A DNA stretch of 15,024 bases from Candidatus Desantisbacteria bacterium CG2_30_40_21. Its GTDB lineage: Bacteria > UBA9089 > CG2-30-40-21. Below are positions 1 to 7,705 of this stretch, one piece after another. The stretch spans positions 1-15,024 of the forward strand of contig MNYI01000083.1 of the NCBI GenBank assembly GCA_001873945.1, given 5' to 3'. The notes below the pieces were generated by a model, which worked only from the letters and a program-made list of their open reading frames with translations, ran no database searches and was not told the DNA's origin. Every line of letters begins with the position of its first letter. Positions within the stretch are counted from its first letter, which is position 1. A program made the position numbers and the translations under genes.

Positions 1-56
1 ACAAAACCATCTACTCGTTTGTCTAATTTGTTATCTTGCTTTAGACCATGCCACTT

Positions 57-115
57 TACTCAGTATTTCTTCTTCGTGTCTCCGTGTCTCTGTGGTAAAT
101 TCCCCTCACTGAGTA
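57..115. repeat. 59-bp mini inverted-repeat element next to the HEPN gene
   Basis: Perfect 8-bp inverted repeats, TACTCAGT at 57-64 and ACTGAGTA at 108-115, enclose a 43-bp core. The core carries two 8-bp units CGTGTCTC (75-82 and 83-90) followed by TGTGGTAA; on the minus strand it reads ACCACAGAGACACGGAGACA, the look of a dispersed degenerate repeat. If the ends are CTCAGT/ACTGAG, the element is flanked by TA on both sides, as at the larger MITE at 11766-11921. Its right boundary touches the stop codon of the HEPN gene. It is far too short to encode anything, so any mobility would depend on an enzyme encoded elsewhere. Confidence 0.5.
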
Positions 116-121
116 GTTACA
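109..121 (-). repeat. Copy 1 of 13-bp motif TGTAACTACTCAG, supplying a stop codon
   Basis: The minus-strand 13-mer TGTAACTACTCAG contains the TAA stop of the HEPN gene (117-119). The identical 13-mer occurs at 2234-2246, where it supplies the stop of the 830-residue gene. Exact sharing at two unrelated gene ends suggests that it is the terminus of a dispersed repeat. Confidence 0.6.
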
Positions 122-383
122 GAATTTTTGAATAATGCTTGTCGATCTTTCCTTGTTTGACAAATTCTTTATCAAATGTAGAAATTATTCCTATATGCTT
201 GGAAGTTTTGATATTGAGGCTGGTTTTCAGAAAAAGAGCCAGTACAGCATAAAACATTGTATAGTATGCCCTATTTGTGATGGATCTGGGACTAAAATTT
301 TCCTGCAACATCTTTTCAGCCTCAGAAAGCGTTTCTTCGGCCTGCCCAAGACGGTAAAGATATAGAACCTCTCTATCTGTCAT
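117..383 (-). CDS. HEPN-domain (UPF0332-like) toxin-type protein, C-terminally truncated
   Basis: 88-residue protein with the hallmarks of HEPN/UPF0332 proteins: an N-terminal helix rich in A, E and L, the core NRAYYTMFYAVLALF (residues 37-51), and a KTSKH loop followed by STFDKEFVKQGKID. Family members usually have about 120-130 residues and continue after the equivalent of YSKIL with a helix containing an HRAxxLR and DY motif. That segment is absent: the frame stops at TAA within the 13-bp repeat, and no continuation is readable in the 116 bases beyond. The ATG overlaps the stop of the nucleotidyltransferase as ATGA (383-380), the usual coupling of MNT-HEPN toxin-antitoxin pairs, in which HEPN is the RNase toxin. 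The position where a catalytic His can sit in the RAYYxxFH motif is Tyr45 here. With its last helices lost it is probably inactive, but that is inference. Confidence 0.8.
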   Translation of the reverse strand: MTDREVLYLYRLGQAEETLSEAEKMLQENFSPRSITNRAYYTMFYAVLALFLKTSLNIKTSKHIGIISTFDKEFVKQGKIDKHYSKIL

Positions 384-697
384 ACCTTGATTCCTTCTTC
401 ATTAATATTTTTAACTATTGGAGATGCACGCAACGGCGAATCTTCTATCTCATGGCGTGTAAAAAGAAGTGGAGAGATATAGATAGAATTTTCAAACCCT
501 TCCTCCCATATAATTTCGCGCACCCCTTTTTCTAACTCTTTATCAAGATATTCCACCTCAATAAATACATCCATATCAGAATATTCACCTTGTGTCCCTT
601 TTGCTCGTGAACCAAACACCCGAAAATCAATAAGACTTACAACATCTGATAATCTCTTTTTCAGTTCCTTTGCTATTTTGTAGTTACTTTCATTCAT
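380..697 (-). CDS. MNT-type minimal nucleotidyltransferase (MntA-like antitoxin)
   Basis: 105-residue protein of the DNA polymerase beta-like minimal nucleotidyltransferase family. The signature is complete: GSRAKG at residues 29-34 followed by SDMDVFIEV (40-48), with Asp41 and Asp43 as metal ligands. The C-terminal part (ISPLLFTRHEIEDSPL, ending NINEEGIKV) is typical of the short MNT subfamily, and the length is normal. In characterised pairs such as MntA-HepT, the MNT protein adds AMP to the HEPN toxin and neutralises it. Here it lies directly upstream of the HEPN gene with a 4-base ATGA overlap, which supports that role. The ATG at 697-695 has only a weak GTGAG ribosome binding site. Because the partner is truncated, the pair may be a decaying module with an intact antitoxin half. 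Confidence 0.88.
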   Translation of the reverse strand: MNESNYKIAKELKKRLSDVVSLIDFRVFGSRAKGTQGEYSDMDVFIEVEYLDKELEKGVREIIWEEGFENSIYISPLLFTRHEIEDSPLRASPIVKNINEEGIKV

Positions 698-771
698 AGT
701 TTATTCTCACTTCTTCTGCTCTCTGTATTTGGTTAAGTGCAGTAAACTGGCTCACTGTTCACGATTACCAT

Positions 772-2010
772 TTACTCTACCCAATAATCATAATCCCTTG
801 AACATCTCTCTGTCATCACAGATGAAACCGTGGACAAACCAGCTATCTTTAAGGATTCATTCCTGATCAATTCCTCTTCTGGTGTGGATGGAGTGGTATA
901 AAAGCTATCATTTTTAGCCCCTTCATCATCAGGCATTAATGCCTCCTCTGTATATCTACAGCAAGGATTCCAGAGCAGCCAGCTATTACATCCTCGTTGA
1001 AGCAAAGCCTTAATCTGAAGTTGCACCTCTACAGGACCATATTGTTGCTTTAAGCTAAAATCCTGCAGCCAGCTTCTAAGTTTACAACCTGTTCCTTCGA
1101 GCTTGCGAAGGGCATTCTTAGTACTAATATTTATCACATCATATGGCATGGCATCTGGGTTGATAAGTCCATATTCACCACGATAATAGTGAGAGGGATA
1201 AACCATAGGTGAAATAAAGTCAGCATATCTGGCAATTTCCATAAAATCCTGTCCAATCCCCAGATCCCTGTCTATGCTTAACCCAAAGACATCAACAGAG
1301 ATATAGCCCTTTCCCCCCATTCCTTGCTTGCAAAACTTGACAAAATCACTGGTAGCAGCAATAGCTGTTTTATTATTATGATCCTTTCCATACCAGCAGT
1401 TACTAATTCGACCATTGGTAGGAAATCGGACATAATCAAACTGAATCTCATTAAATCCATAGGCAATAAGTTCTTTTGCCAGACTAAGATTATACTCCCA
1501 AACATCTTGACAATAAGGATTTGTCCAACAAGCCCCCTTAAAATCATACCATATTTGACCATTTTTTTCACAAACAGCCATATCAGGTATTGCCTGTGCC
1601 AATAGATTGTCCTTAAAAACACAAATTCTGGCTATCTTGTATAACTGATGCTGATCACATAATTTAACAATTTTCTCAATATCCATTATAGGTTTTATTG
1701 CCCCTATCTCTCTTGCCAGCGGAACGGCAGTTCTATAAGCAATAACCCCATCTGTTTCTTTAATATCTATAACCACAGCATTCAATTCTGTCCGATCCGC
1801 CAAGGCTAAAGATTGTTTGAATAGTTCAAGGTTGGAGGCTACACATGAGGTAATATGAATTCCCTTAACCTCATCAGGCGAAACTTTTGTCATGGAAAGG
1901 GGAGGGATTGATGAATACATGTAAGATTTTTCTGCATGGAGCATGGAAGGATTCAGCATAAGGAAAGGTAGCAGGATAATTTCGATTAAGATGAGCTTTT
2001 TATGTATCAT
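772..2010 (-). CDS. Secreted DUF4015-family putative glycoside hydrolase
   Basis: 412 residues from the chosen ATG at 2010. It begins with a signal peptide (MIHKKLILIEIILLPFLML, cleavage likely near HAEK), so the product is exported. The body matches the DUF4015 (putative glycosyl hydrolase, TIM-barrel) family: VKGIHITS near the start, VVIDIKETDG, the hallmark NEIQFDYVRFPTNG, YISVDVFG, ADFISPMVYPSHYY, SWLQDF and WLLWNPCCRYTEEAL in the expected order. The substrate is unknown for most members; a role in extracellular or envelope polysaccharide turnover is inference. The frame stays open to a TTG at 2055, but the ATG at 2010 is preferred because GAGGGA lies about 5 bases upstream and the signal peptide then starts cleanly. 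A possible promoter lies at 2107-2137. The tail of about 50 residues after the barrel is not recognised. Confidence 0.82.
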   Translation of the reverse strand: MIHKKLILIEIILLPFLMLNPSMLHAEKSYMYSSIPPLSMTKVSPDEVKGIHITSCVASNLELFKQSLALADRTELNAVVIDIKETDGVIAYRTAVPLAREIGAIKPIMDIEKIVKLCDQHQLYKIARICVFKDNLLAQAIPDMAVCEKNGQIWYDFKGACWTNPYCQDVWEYNLSLAKELIAYGFNEIQFDYVRFPTNGRISNCWYGKDHNNKTAIAATSDFVKFCKQGMGGKGYISVDVFGLSIDRDLGIGQDFMEIARYADFISPMVYPSHYYRGEYGLINPDAMPYDVINISTKNALRKLEGTGCKLRSWLQDFSLKQQYGPVEVQLQIKALLQRGCNSWLLWNPCCRYTEEALMPDDEGAKNDSFYTTPSTPEEELIRNESLKIAGLSTVSSVMTERCSRDYDYWVE

Positions 2011-2106
2011 TATTTCCCTCATAAAATAGAAACATTTATCAAGAATGCCCTGCAAGTATCCCTACCTGTAGAGATATTCATCAGGCTGAAAGCTTGAATT
2101 ACTTTT

Positions 2107-2137
2107 ATTATATCGGCTATCTCTATTGATTACTCAA
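2107..2137 (-). promoter_or_regulatory. Possible sigma-70-type promoter for the DUF4015 gene
   Basis: On the minus strand TTGAGT (2137-2132) is followed after 19 bases by a perfect TATAAT (2112-2107). The 19-base spacer is longer than the usual 17, which weakens the call. Transcription would begin near 2100, giving a leader of about 90 bases before the ATG at 2010. The -35 half lies in a TACTCAAG sequence identical to the MITE terminal sequence at 11766, so it may be repeat-derived. AT-rich DNA gives such matches by chance. Confidence 0.35.
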
Positions 2138-2240
2138 GCCTTTTCTTGGGGATTTCAGGATGTACTTGTTAGCTTGTGGTTAATGTGTGTTTATACATAA
2201 AAAAATAGGGCGCTGTCCCCATTTTCCCCATTGCTGAGTA
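2131..2240. repeat. Possible degenerate TACTCA-ended repeat between genes
   Basis: The stretch between the 830-residue gene and the DUF4015 gene is bounded by TACTCAAGC (2131-2139) and GCTGAGTA (2233-2240), imperfect inverted copies related to the ends of the elements at 57-115 and 11766-11921. It includes GGGCGCTGTCCCC and the near-direct repeat CCCCATTTTCCCCATT. No open frame or stable terminator was seen here. TACTCA alone is expected several times in 15 kb by chance, so the boundaries are tentative. Confidence 0.25.
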
Positions 2241-2246
2241 GTTACA
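2234..2246 (-). repeat. Copy 2 of 13-bp motif TGTAACTACTCAG, supplying a stop codon
   Basis: Identical to the motif at 109-121. The TAA at 2244-2242 ends the 830-residue protein just after its residues DHM. As at the HEPN gene, the coding frame runs into the repeat and stops at once, so the natural C-terminus of this protein may have been replaced. Confidence 0.6.
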
Positions 2247-4725
2247 TATGGTCAACAAAATATCCCAATTCCCCGAGCCTTTTCTTAATCTTATTAATAT
2301 TCGCTGCTTTAATAAGGATACGACAATCCTCTGCCTTGAGGATATATTTCTTTAGCAGCTCATCTGTGGCGATAAGCGAGATTAATTCTTTGTCTGGTAT
2401 TAATTTATATACTGTCATCTCTTTTTCAATGGTTAACGGATTGATCTTTTTCAGGATACCATCTAAAAAATTCTGCCAGATTTGAGGTGGTTTTGAGGAG
2501 ATATAATCCTTAAAAAGTGTTATTTTTTGTTGAATATCCTTCTCGCAAAAGCATTCTTTAAGAAAGGAATTGTAATCTACACGATAGTGGGCATTACTCA
2601 TCTTTTCGCCAATCTTCTCCAGAGCAAGCCTCTTAAGCACATCCTCTCCCTCCATATGGATAAGCAGCCTTCCCTCATCCAGAATAAGATTTGCCTTTTG
2701 TTCCTCAATCCCTTCCATCGTATATTCCTTGGTCAAGCCCAGAACGAAAGCACCCAATCTGGTTAATCTTACATATTGCAAGCCATCAAAGACAGAAAGG
2801 TATTTATGCTCTTTTTCCTGTAAGAAAGGATTCTCCGGAAGGTTATAGGCAATATCAACCAGACCAAAGGCAGAAAATAAAAACATAACAGACTTAACCA
2901 AAGGTATGATTAAGGCATCCTTATAAATCCCATCTGATATCATAACCCTCTCATGACCATAGCGGAATGTTTTGTTATAATACAAGTATCTATTTGCCAC
3001 AGCCCTGTCAACTAAATCCAAATTCATGTCTCTATAACAGCAATAATTAATCATATTTTCCATTGCATACCAGTGATAATCTGACATTACCTTTAAGAGG
3101 TTAAGGATGGATAATCTTACTTTTTCCTCTTGTTGTTCATAGTTATAATAATAGTAATTAGCATCACCCTTTATGTGAAACAATAAGTTTCGCATCTGAT
3201 ACTTCTTCAAATCCTTACAGTTAAAAAAATTATCAAACAATTGTTTCAACCCCTTAATCGGGTCAATAATCCTTTCTGTTGATGCTGCTGTTAAAAAATC
3301 AATAATCAATTGAGTTTTTATATATTCCATATCATTATCATAAAATTCCTTAATGGAACAACACCTTGCCATTTCTTTAATCGAGCCTTTCATGACCTTG
3401 TTCTGGTTTTTGGAAAATTTCAGATTTCCCTGTTTAATGTAAGCAATAAACAGATTTATTTGTCTTAGAATCAAGGCATTATTCTCATGGATAAAATCTG
3501 TTTTTTTAATGGTATCCAAGGGAAGCATCTCATATCCCTCCGGCAGCGGCAGATGTTTTTTTAGTATCTTTCTGAGCTCATCTGAAAGGGACACAAAACT
3601 ATTTTCTTGATTAGAACGATAATATCCTTGTTGAATTCGAAATAACAGATAATCATCACAAAGTTTTAACCTATTATACCCATCATCTTTCATTATCTTT
3701 ATCTTAAACATTTCTTCAAGCCTTGCAATACTGTGTCTTTCATTCTCCCAGACAACAAGATTTAACACCTTTTTTACACCCTCTGAAAGAGAAGAGAAAA
3801 ACATCTGGAACAAATCTTTATCCATAAAAACCATAGCAAAAGCACAAATAAGTTCAACCTTCTTTTGAGATATTGCATCCTTCTTAAAGAGATCCTGCAA
3901 ATATCGTTTACATATCTTTTTAAGGGCATCAGCTGTATAATCTTTGTTGATTATTTCCTCTATTTTGACAATTTCAGCCTCAGTTATTCCTTTTGATGTA
4001 ATTGCCTTTCTGAGATTAATCAGGTTCAAATTTAATAAAATCTTTGCAGCAAATGCAGACACCTCTTTATTTTTATCATTTGCAAGATATTCAAGCATTT
4101 CTTCTCCCCAGCTAAAGCTATGATCAGCAATGGCTTGAACCGCATATTTGCGTACCATGGGGTTGGAATGATACGCAGCCTTTTGTATCAGGTTTTGTAC
4201 CATTTCATCCTCAGCATCAATTGCAATGCAAGAGGAGATAATATTGATATAAAATTCCCCTGGCTCTGGTTTGCACGACTGAAACAATATGGGTAATATT
4301 CTTTTACCAAGACCAATACAGGCAGCTATAGCTGCCTGACCGACAATATGGGCAAGGGGATGTGGTTGAATATATTCTAAATTATGCACAATAGAGACTA
4401 ATAAGGCATTGACATCTGCCGGACTTTCCTCTTCCACTATCTGCAATACCTCCTTAAACCTCCAGAGAAGCATTAATCGCCAACGGATATTGCTTGTAGA
4501 ATTCAAAACATGGCTAATTTGTGGGAATGTCCATTCTGTCAGGGTACCAATTGTGGCTATTTTTTTTAACTCAGAAGCCACACAATCAGCACATAACCTG
4601 CCCTTTTCCGTCAAACAGGTTGGCACCTCGCGTTTATGACACAAGTAACAATGCGAATCATGCCGTGATCCAATTGACCATTCTGTAACAATCTCTATTT
4701 TGTTGAATGCATCTTTTAATATCAT
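2242..4725 (-). CDS. Large Cys4 zinc-site, HEAT-like helical protein, partner of SNF2 helicase
   Basis: I do not recognise this protein. The frame opens at an ATG at 4734 (830 residues), but AGGAGG (4741-4736) is 1 base from that ATG and 10 bases from the in-frame ATG at 4725, so 827 residues is the likelier product. Numbered from 4734, it has a probable zinc site C29-x2-C32-x15-C48-x2-C51. HEAT-like alpha-helical repeats follow at roughly 120-240 (SNPMVRKYAVQAIADHSF and NKEVSAFAAKILLNL), then a long, mostly helical, charged and aromatic-rich region. The last 50 or so residues (KLIPDKELISLIATDELLKK to KRLGELGYFV) vaguely resemble the C-terminal fold of proteins annotated as XPB/Ssl2-N-like; that is a weak impression. 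It begins 16-25 bases after the SNF2 gene ends and is probably co-translated with it, suggesting a joint complex. Its stop lies in a dispersed 13-bp motif, so the C-terminus may be altered. Confidence 0.75.
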   Translation of the reverse strand: MILKDAFNKIEIVTEWSIGSRHDSHCYLCHKREVPTCLTEKGRLCADCVASELKKIATIGTLTEWTFPQISHVLNSTSNIRWRLMLLWRFKEVLQIVEEESPADVNALLVSIVHNLEYIQPHPLAHIVGQAAIAACIGLGKRILPILFQSCKPEPGEFYINIISSCIAIDAEDEMVQNLIQKAAYHSNPMVRKYAVQAIADHSFSWGEEMLEYLANDKNKEVSAFAAKILLNLNLINLRKAITSKGITEAEIVKIEEIINKDYTADALKKICKRYLQDLFKKDAISQKKVELICAFAMVFMDKDLFQMFFSSLSEGVKKVLNLVVWENERHSIARLEEMFKIKIMKDDGYNRLKLCDDYLLFRIQQGYYRSNQENSFVSLSDELRKILKKHLPLPEGYEMLPLDTIKKTDFIHENNALILRQINLFIAYIKQGNLKFSKNQNKVMKGSIKEMARCCSIKEFYDNDMEYIKTQLIIDFLTAASTERIIDPIKGLKQLFDNFFNCKDLKKYQMRNLLFHIKGDANYYYYNYEQQEEKVRLSILNLLKVMSDYHWYAMENMINYCCYRDMNLDLVDRAVANRYLYYNKTFRYGHERVMISDGIYKDALIIPLVKSVMFLFSAFGLVDIAYNLPENPFLQEKEHKYLSVFDGLQYVRLTRLGAFVLGLTKEYTMEGIEEQKANLILDEGRLLIHMEGEDVLKRLALEKIGEKMSNAHYRVDYNSFLKECFCEKDIQQKITLFKDYISSKPPQIWQNFLDGILKKINPLTIEKEMTVYKLIPDKELISLIATDELLKKYILKAEDCRILIKAANINKIKKRLGELGYFVDHM

Positions 4726-4735
4726 TAAACTCATA

Positions 4736-4741
4736 CCTCCT
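4736..4741 (-). promoter_or_regulatory. Ribosome binding site deciding the start of the Cys4/HEAT-like gene
   Basis: AGGAGG on the minus strand lies in the short gap after the SNF2 stop codon. Spacing is 1 base to the first in-frame ATG (4734) and 10 bases to the second (4725), favouring the second start. It also shows that the downstream gene has its own strong translation signal. Confidence 0.6.
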
Positions 4742-4750
4742 CTGCAACGC

Positions 4751-7552
4751 TCACAGTCCTAGCACAAATTCCACATCCTTTTCATCAAGTGATTTTATGG
4801 AGGCACCATCGGTTGAGATCAGGCTTTCAAAGAGTTCACTCTTTAACCCCTGTAGTTGCAGCATCTTTTCCTCAATAGTATCCTTTGTTATCAGTTTATA
4901 GCTGAATACCGTTTTATCCTGTCCGATACGATGTGCCCGGTCAATTGCCTGATTCTCTGCAGATTTATTCCACCATGGATCAAAGATAAAAATATAATCA
5001 GCTGCAGTAAGATTAAGTCCAATCCCGCCTGTTTTTAATGTCATCAAAAATACCTTGTAGGTGTCATCATTCTGAAACTTCTCGACCATAGACTTTCTAT
5101 CCCTTGTAGCACCGGTCATCAGCAGGTAATCAATCCCCTCTTTTTCCATGTCCTGAGCCAGACAATCAAGTACATCCAGAAAATTGGCAAAAACCAATAC
5201 CTTGTGACCATTGGCAATAACATCAAGGATATTTTCCATAATAACCTCTCGTTTTGGAGAGATTATCCTTCCATCTGTCTTTGTCTCAGGAATGGAGGCT
5301 ATTTGACGAAGCTCACTTAATGCCTGCAGGATAAAAAATTGTGATTTGGCGATACCGTTCTGGGCTATTTGAGACTTGACAGCATGATAATAAAATCGCC
5401 GCCTTTGTTCATAAAAAGCACCTTGTTCGGAAGACATTTCTACAAACAGGGTTTGCTCTACCTTGTCAGGTAAATCCTGCAACACATCCTTTTTCACCCG
5501 CCTGAGGATAAAGGGATAAATCTTTTTCTTTAATTCATGCATCGCATCCTTATCACCATCCTTCTGGATGGGCAGAGTATAATAATGATTAAAATCATCT
5601 ATGCTACCAAACATGGATGGATTAAGGAATCGAAAAAGGGCATACAACTCACTCAGGTTATTTTCAATGGGCGTTCCGCTCAAGGCTAAACGATGATTGG
5701 AATTAAGAAGCATAACCGCTTTGGAGACCTGAGAGTTAAGGTTTTTTATGTTTTGTGATTCATCAAGGATAATATAATGGAATTCCTCTTCCTTAAATTC
5801 CTCAATATCGTTTCTCATGGTTGCATAGGTTGTCAGAATAATCTGGCTTGTTTTTGCATCGCTTAAGTTTCGGTTGCTGCCATGATGGATGAAGTAGGAT
5901 AGCTGCGGGCTGAATTTCTCCAATTCATTTGCCCAATTAAAAAGCAGTGTTTTGGGCATGAGAATCAGGGAAGGTTTTTTTTCATCCGGATAGATAGAGG
6001 CAAACAGAGCAATTGCCTGAATGGTTTTGCCAAGCCCCATGTCATCAGCCAGACATCCGCCAAGGGAATGCTGCTGGAGATATTTTATCCACTTGTAACC
6101 TTGTCGTTGATACTCCCTGAGTTCTCCGTTTAATTGTGGAAAATCTAATTGTGCCTCTTTCAGGGTATTGAATCCCAAAAATATTTCACGGGACCGTTTG
6201 AAAGACTCTTGAGCAATCTTTTCATCGATTAATTCCTCAATAATGGGTAGATCAAAAAAGGAGATTTTTACATTTTCTTTCTGTTTTTTGAATATTCGCT
6301 GTAACTTATTGATATAATTTGCATTAATTATCGCATGGCTTCCGTCGCTCAGTTCGATATAGGAGCTTTTTTTGTATTGATTCAAGGCATCAAAAAGCGA
6401 GAACGATTCTCCTTCTATCTCCATATTTACATCCCCTTCCAGAAAATCGATGCCATGCGACATGGAGAGACTGAGTTTTGGGGTAACTGCTTTTATTCGG
6501 TAGGATTTTAATTTTTCAGCACCAAGAATAGCAAATTGGCTGATAAGGTTTGGCAATTCCTTATAGACAAACTCCCTTGCCAAAGATTCCTCAACAATAA
6601 AAAGATTATCCTCGAAAAAATAGTCATTTTTGTCCTTCAACGACTTTTTATACCTTTTAAGCAGCTTCTCAATCTCAACAAAGCAGTCATAAATCTCCTT
6701 ACCAACAAGATCGCTGACAACAATCTTTTTCTCTAACTCATTTAATGATGCAATTTTGGATATATCATAATTATCGAAAAATTCTGCATCAAATCCGGGC
6801 AAAGAGATAGAAATTCGCATGTATAATGAATTATCCACATCCACCTTTTCGAAGATAATGGTTGGCTGAGTTTGTCTTGGTTCACCTGTTATTGGTTTAT
6901 AATCCTCATAAGAAACAGATATATTTTCAAAATAAGAATAGACTAAGGAAAGATATTTCTCAAGGTTTATCGGAAGAAATGTCGTGTTAAACACCAAAAG
7001 ATTCCCGAAATTTTCACCTAATGGTTGAATCTGATAAATCCTGTTCTCGACCAATATGAAGGCTTCGTTTAAGAATGAAAATCCTTCGAATGTATCTCCA
7101 TGGATGGAAAAGACAATCCGACTATTGATCAACCCATCTGCCTCATTCAAGCAAACAATAACCTTAGCCGTTTCATTGCCAGAGGGGCTCCCTCCTGCAA
7201 ACTTGATAGGTTTTCGTTTTGGCGAAACAAGATTATCGCATCGTTGTAAGGAATAGAGAAGGTATTCGTGTTCAGCAAGATAGACCCTGTTTTCAGGATT
7301 TTCCCAATCGATACGGAAGTTATTCTTATCCCTTATATTCTCAATGGCTTTCAACAATTCCCTGACATGACCGTTGTAATTTTCATAATTTGCCTGTATC
7401 TCTTTTCCATTCTTGTCCACAACAGCAATATAAGCACCTGTTTCGTCCCGATTCAGCTGAAAAAATATAGCAGAGACAATCGCTGTTTTTTTAATAATGG
7501 ATTTTTTTCTTTTCAATCTTTCAAAAACATCTGGTTTGGGCTGGGTAGACAA
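4751..7552 (-). CDS. SNF2-family DNA helicase/translocase
   Basis: 933-residue SNF2/Swi2 ATPase, expected to translocate on double-stranded DNA and remodel protein-DNA complexes rather than unwind DNA. The first 350 residues are poorly conserved. A SNF2-helicase-associated region lies around 355-440 (PKLSLSMSHGIDF, IELSDGSHAIINANYINKL). The ATPase core follows: Q-like LREYQRQGYKWI (about 476), Walker A DDMGLGKT (about 500), motif II DESQ (about 596), SGTPIENNLSELY, then the second RecA lobe with LKTGGIGLNLTAADYIFIFD (about 840) and motif VI QAIDRAHRIGQ (about 868). No SWIM CxCx(n)CxH motif is seen, although many bacterial relatives carry one in the N-terminal region or in a neighbour. The start is an unusual TTG at 7552-7550, accepted because GGGAGGT lies about 9 bases upstream and no ATG follows nearby. 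The next gene starts within 25 bases. Confidence 0.93.
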   Translation of the reverse strand: MSTQPKPDVFERLKRKKSIIKKTAIVSAIFFQLNRDETGAYIAVVDKNGKEIQANYENYNGHVRELLKAIENIRDKNNFRIDWENPENRVYLAEHEYLLYSLQRCDNLVSPKRKPIKFAGGSPSGNETAKVIVCLNEADGLINSRIVFSIHGDTFEGFSFLNEAFILVENRIYQIQPLGENFGNLLVFNTTFLPINLEKYLSLVYSYFENISVSYEDYKPITGEPRQTQPTIIFEKVDVDNSLYMRISISLPGFDAEFFDNYDISKIASLNELEKKIVVSDLVGKEIYDCFVEIEKLLKRYKKSLKDKNDYFFEDNLFIVEESLAREFVYKELPNLISQFAILGAEKLKSYRIKAVTPKLSLSMSHGIDFLEGDVNMEIEGESFSLFDALNQYKKSSYIELSDGSHAIINANYINKLQRIFKKQKENVKISFFDLPIIEELIDEKIAQESFKRSREIFLGFNTLKEAQLDFPQLNGELREYQRQGYKWIKYLQQHSLGGCLADDMGLGKTIQAIALFASIYPDEKKPSLILMPKTLLFNWANELEKFSPQLSYFIHHGSNRNLSDAKTSQIILTTYATMRNDIEEFKEEEFHYIILDESQNIKNLNSQVSKAVMLLNSNHRLALSGTPIENNLSELYALFRFLNPSMFGSIDDFNHYYTLPIQKDGDKDAMHELKKKIYPFILRRVKKDVLQDLPDKVEQTLFVEMSSEQGAFYEQRRRFYYHAVKSQIAQNGIAKSQFFILQALSELRQIASIPETKTDGRIISPKREVIMENILDVIANGHKVLVFANFLDVLDCLAQDMEKEGIDYLLMTGATRDRKSMVEKFQNDDTYKVFLMTLKTGGIGLNLTAADYIFIFDPWWNKSAENQAIDRAHRIGQDKTVFSYKLITKDTIEEKMLQLQGLKSELFESLISTDGASIKSLDEKDVEFVLGL

Positions 7553-7595
7553 TTATTATAACCTCCCTTTTGTAGTTATACTCAAGCGTTGGACA

Positions 7596-7667
7596 TATAC
7601 TCAGGTGACGGCATAAATTGCGTTTTTCGCTGGTCTTAATCAACGATAGCTGTGTTGTTCAGTTGCA
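7596..7667. mobile_element. Solo half copy of the palindromic MITE
   Basis: From TATACTCAGG the sequence follows the right arm of the element at 11766-11921, read as its reverse complement. 51 of 52 bases match across the block from GCATAAATTGCG (7612) to GTTGTTCAG (about 7662), after which similarity ends. The other arm and central hairpin are absent. A second TATACTCAAG sits just before it at 7578-7587. It lies in the 162-base gap between the ABC-F and SNF2 genes and contains no open frame. It is a decayed or recombined copy rather than a complete element. Confidence 0.75.
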
Positions 7668-7676
7668 TCAAATGTC

Positions 7677-7691
7677 CCCCGCTGACAGGGG
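7677..7691. repeat. C-rich/G-rich short inverted repeat in intergenic DNA
   Basis: CCCC-GCTGACA-GGGG (4-bp stem, 7-base loop), followed by TTAGGGGGAGG. The composition resembles dispersed GC-rich REP-like palindromes that stand out from AT-rich surroundings. No T-run follows on either strand, so it does not look like an intrinsic terminator. Confidence 0.3.
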
Positions 7692-7705
7692 TTAGGGGGA
7701 GGAAT

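Noticed and set aside
1..56. A minus-strand open stretch reading WHGLKQDNKLDKRVDGF towards the left edge, considered as a missing HEPN end or another gene
   Set aside because: It is only about 18 codons, has a stop just upstream and no start, and does not resemble the expected HEPN C-terminal helices.
7553..7587. TTGAGT followed after 19 bases by TATAAT just before the SNF2 start, considered as a promoter
   Set aside because: The TATAAT lies 2 bases before the TTG start codon, so transcription would begin inside the gene and lose the GGGAGGT ribosome binding site.
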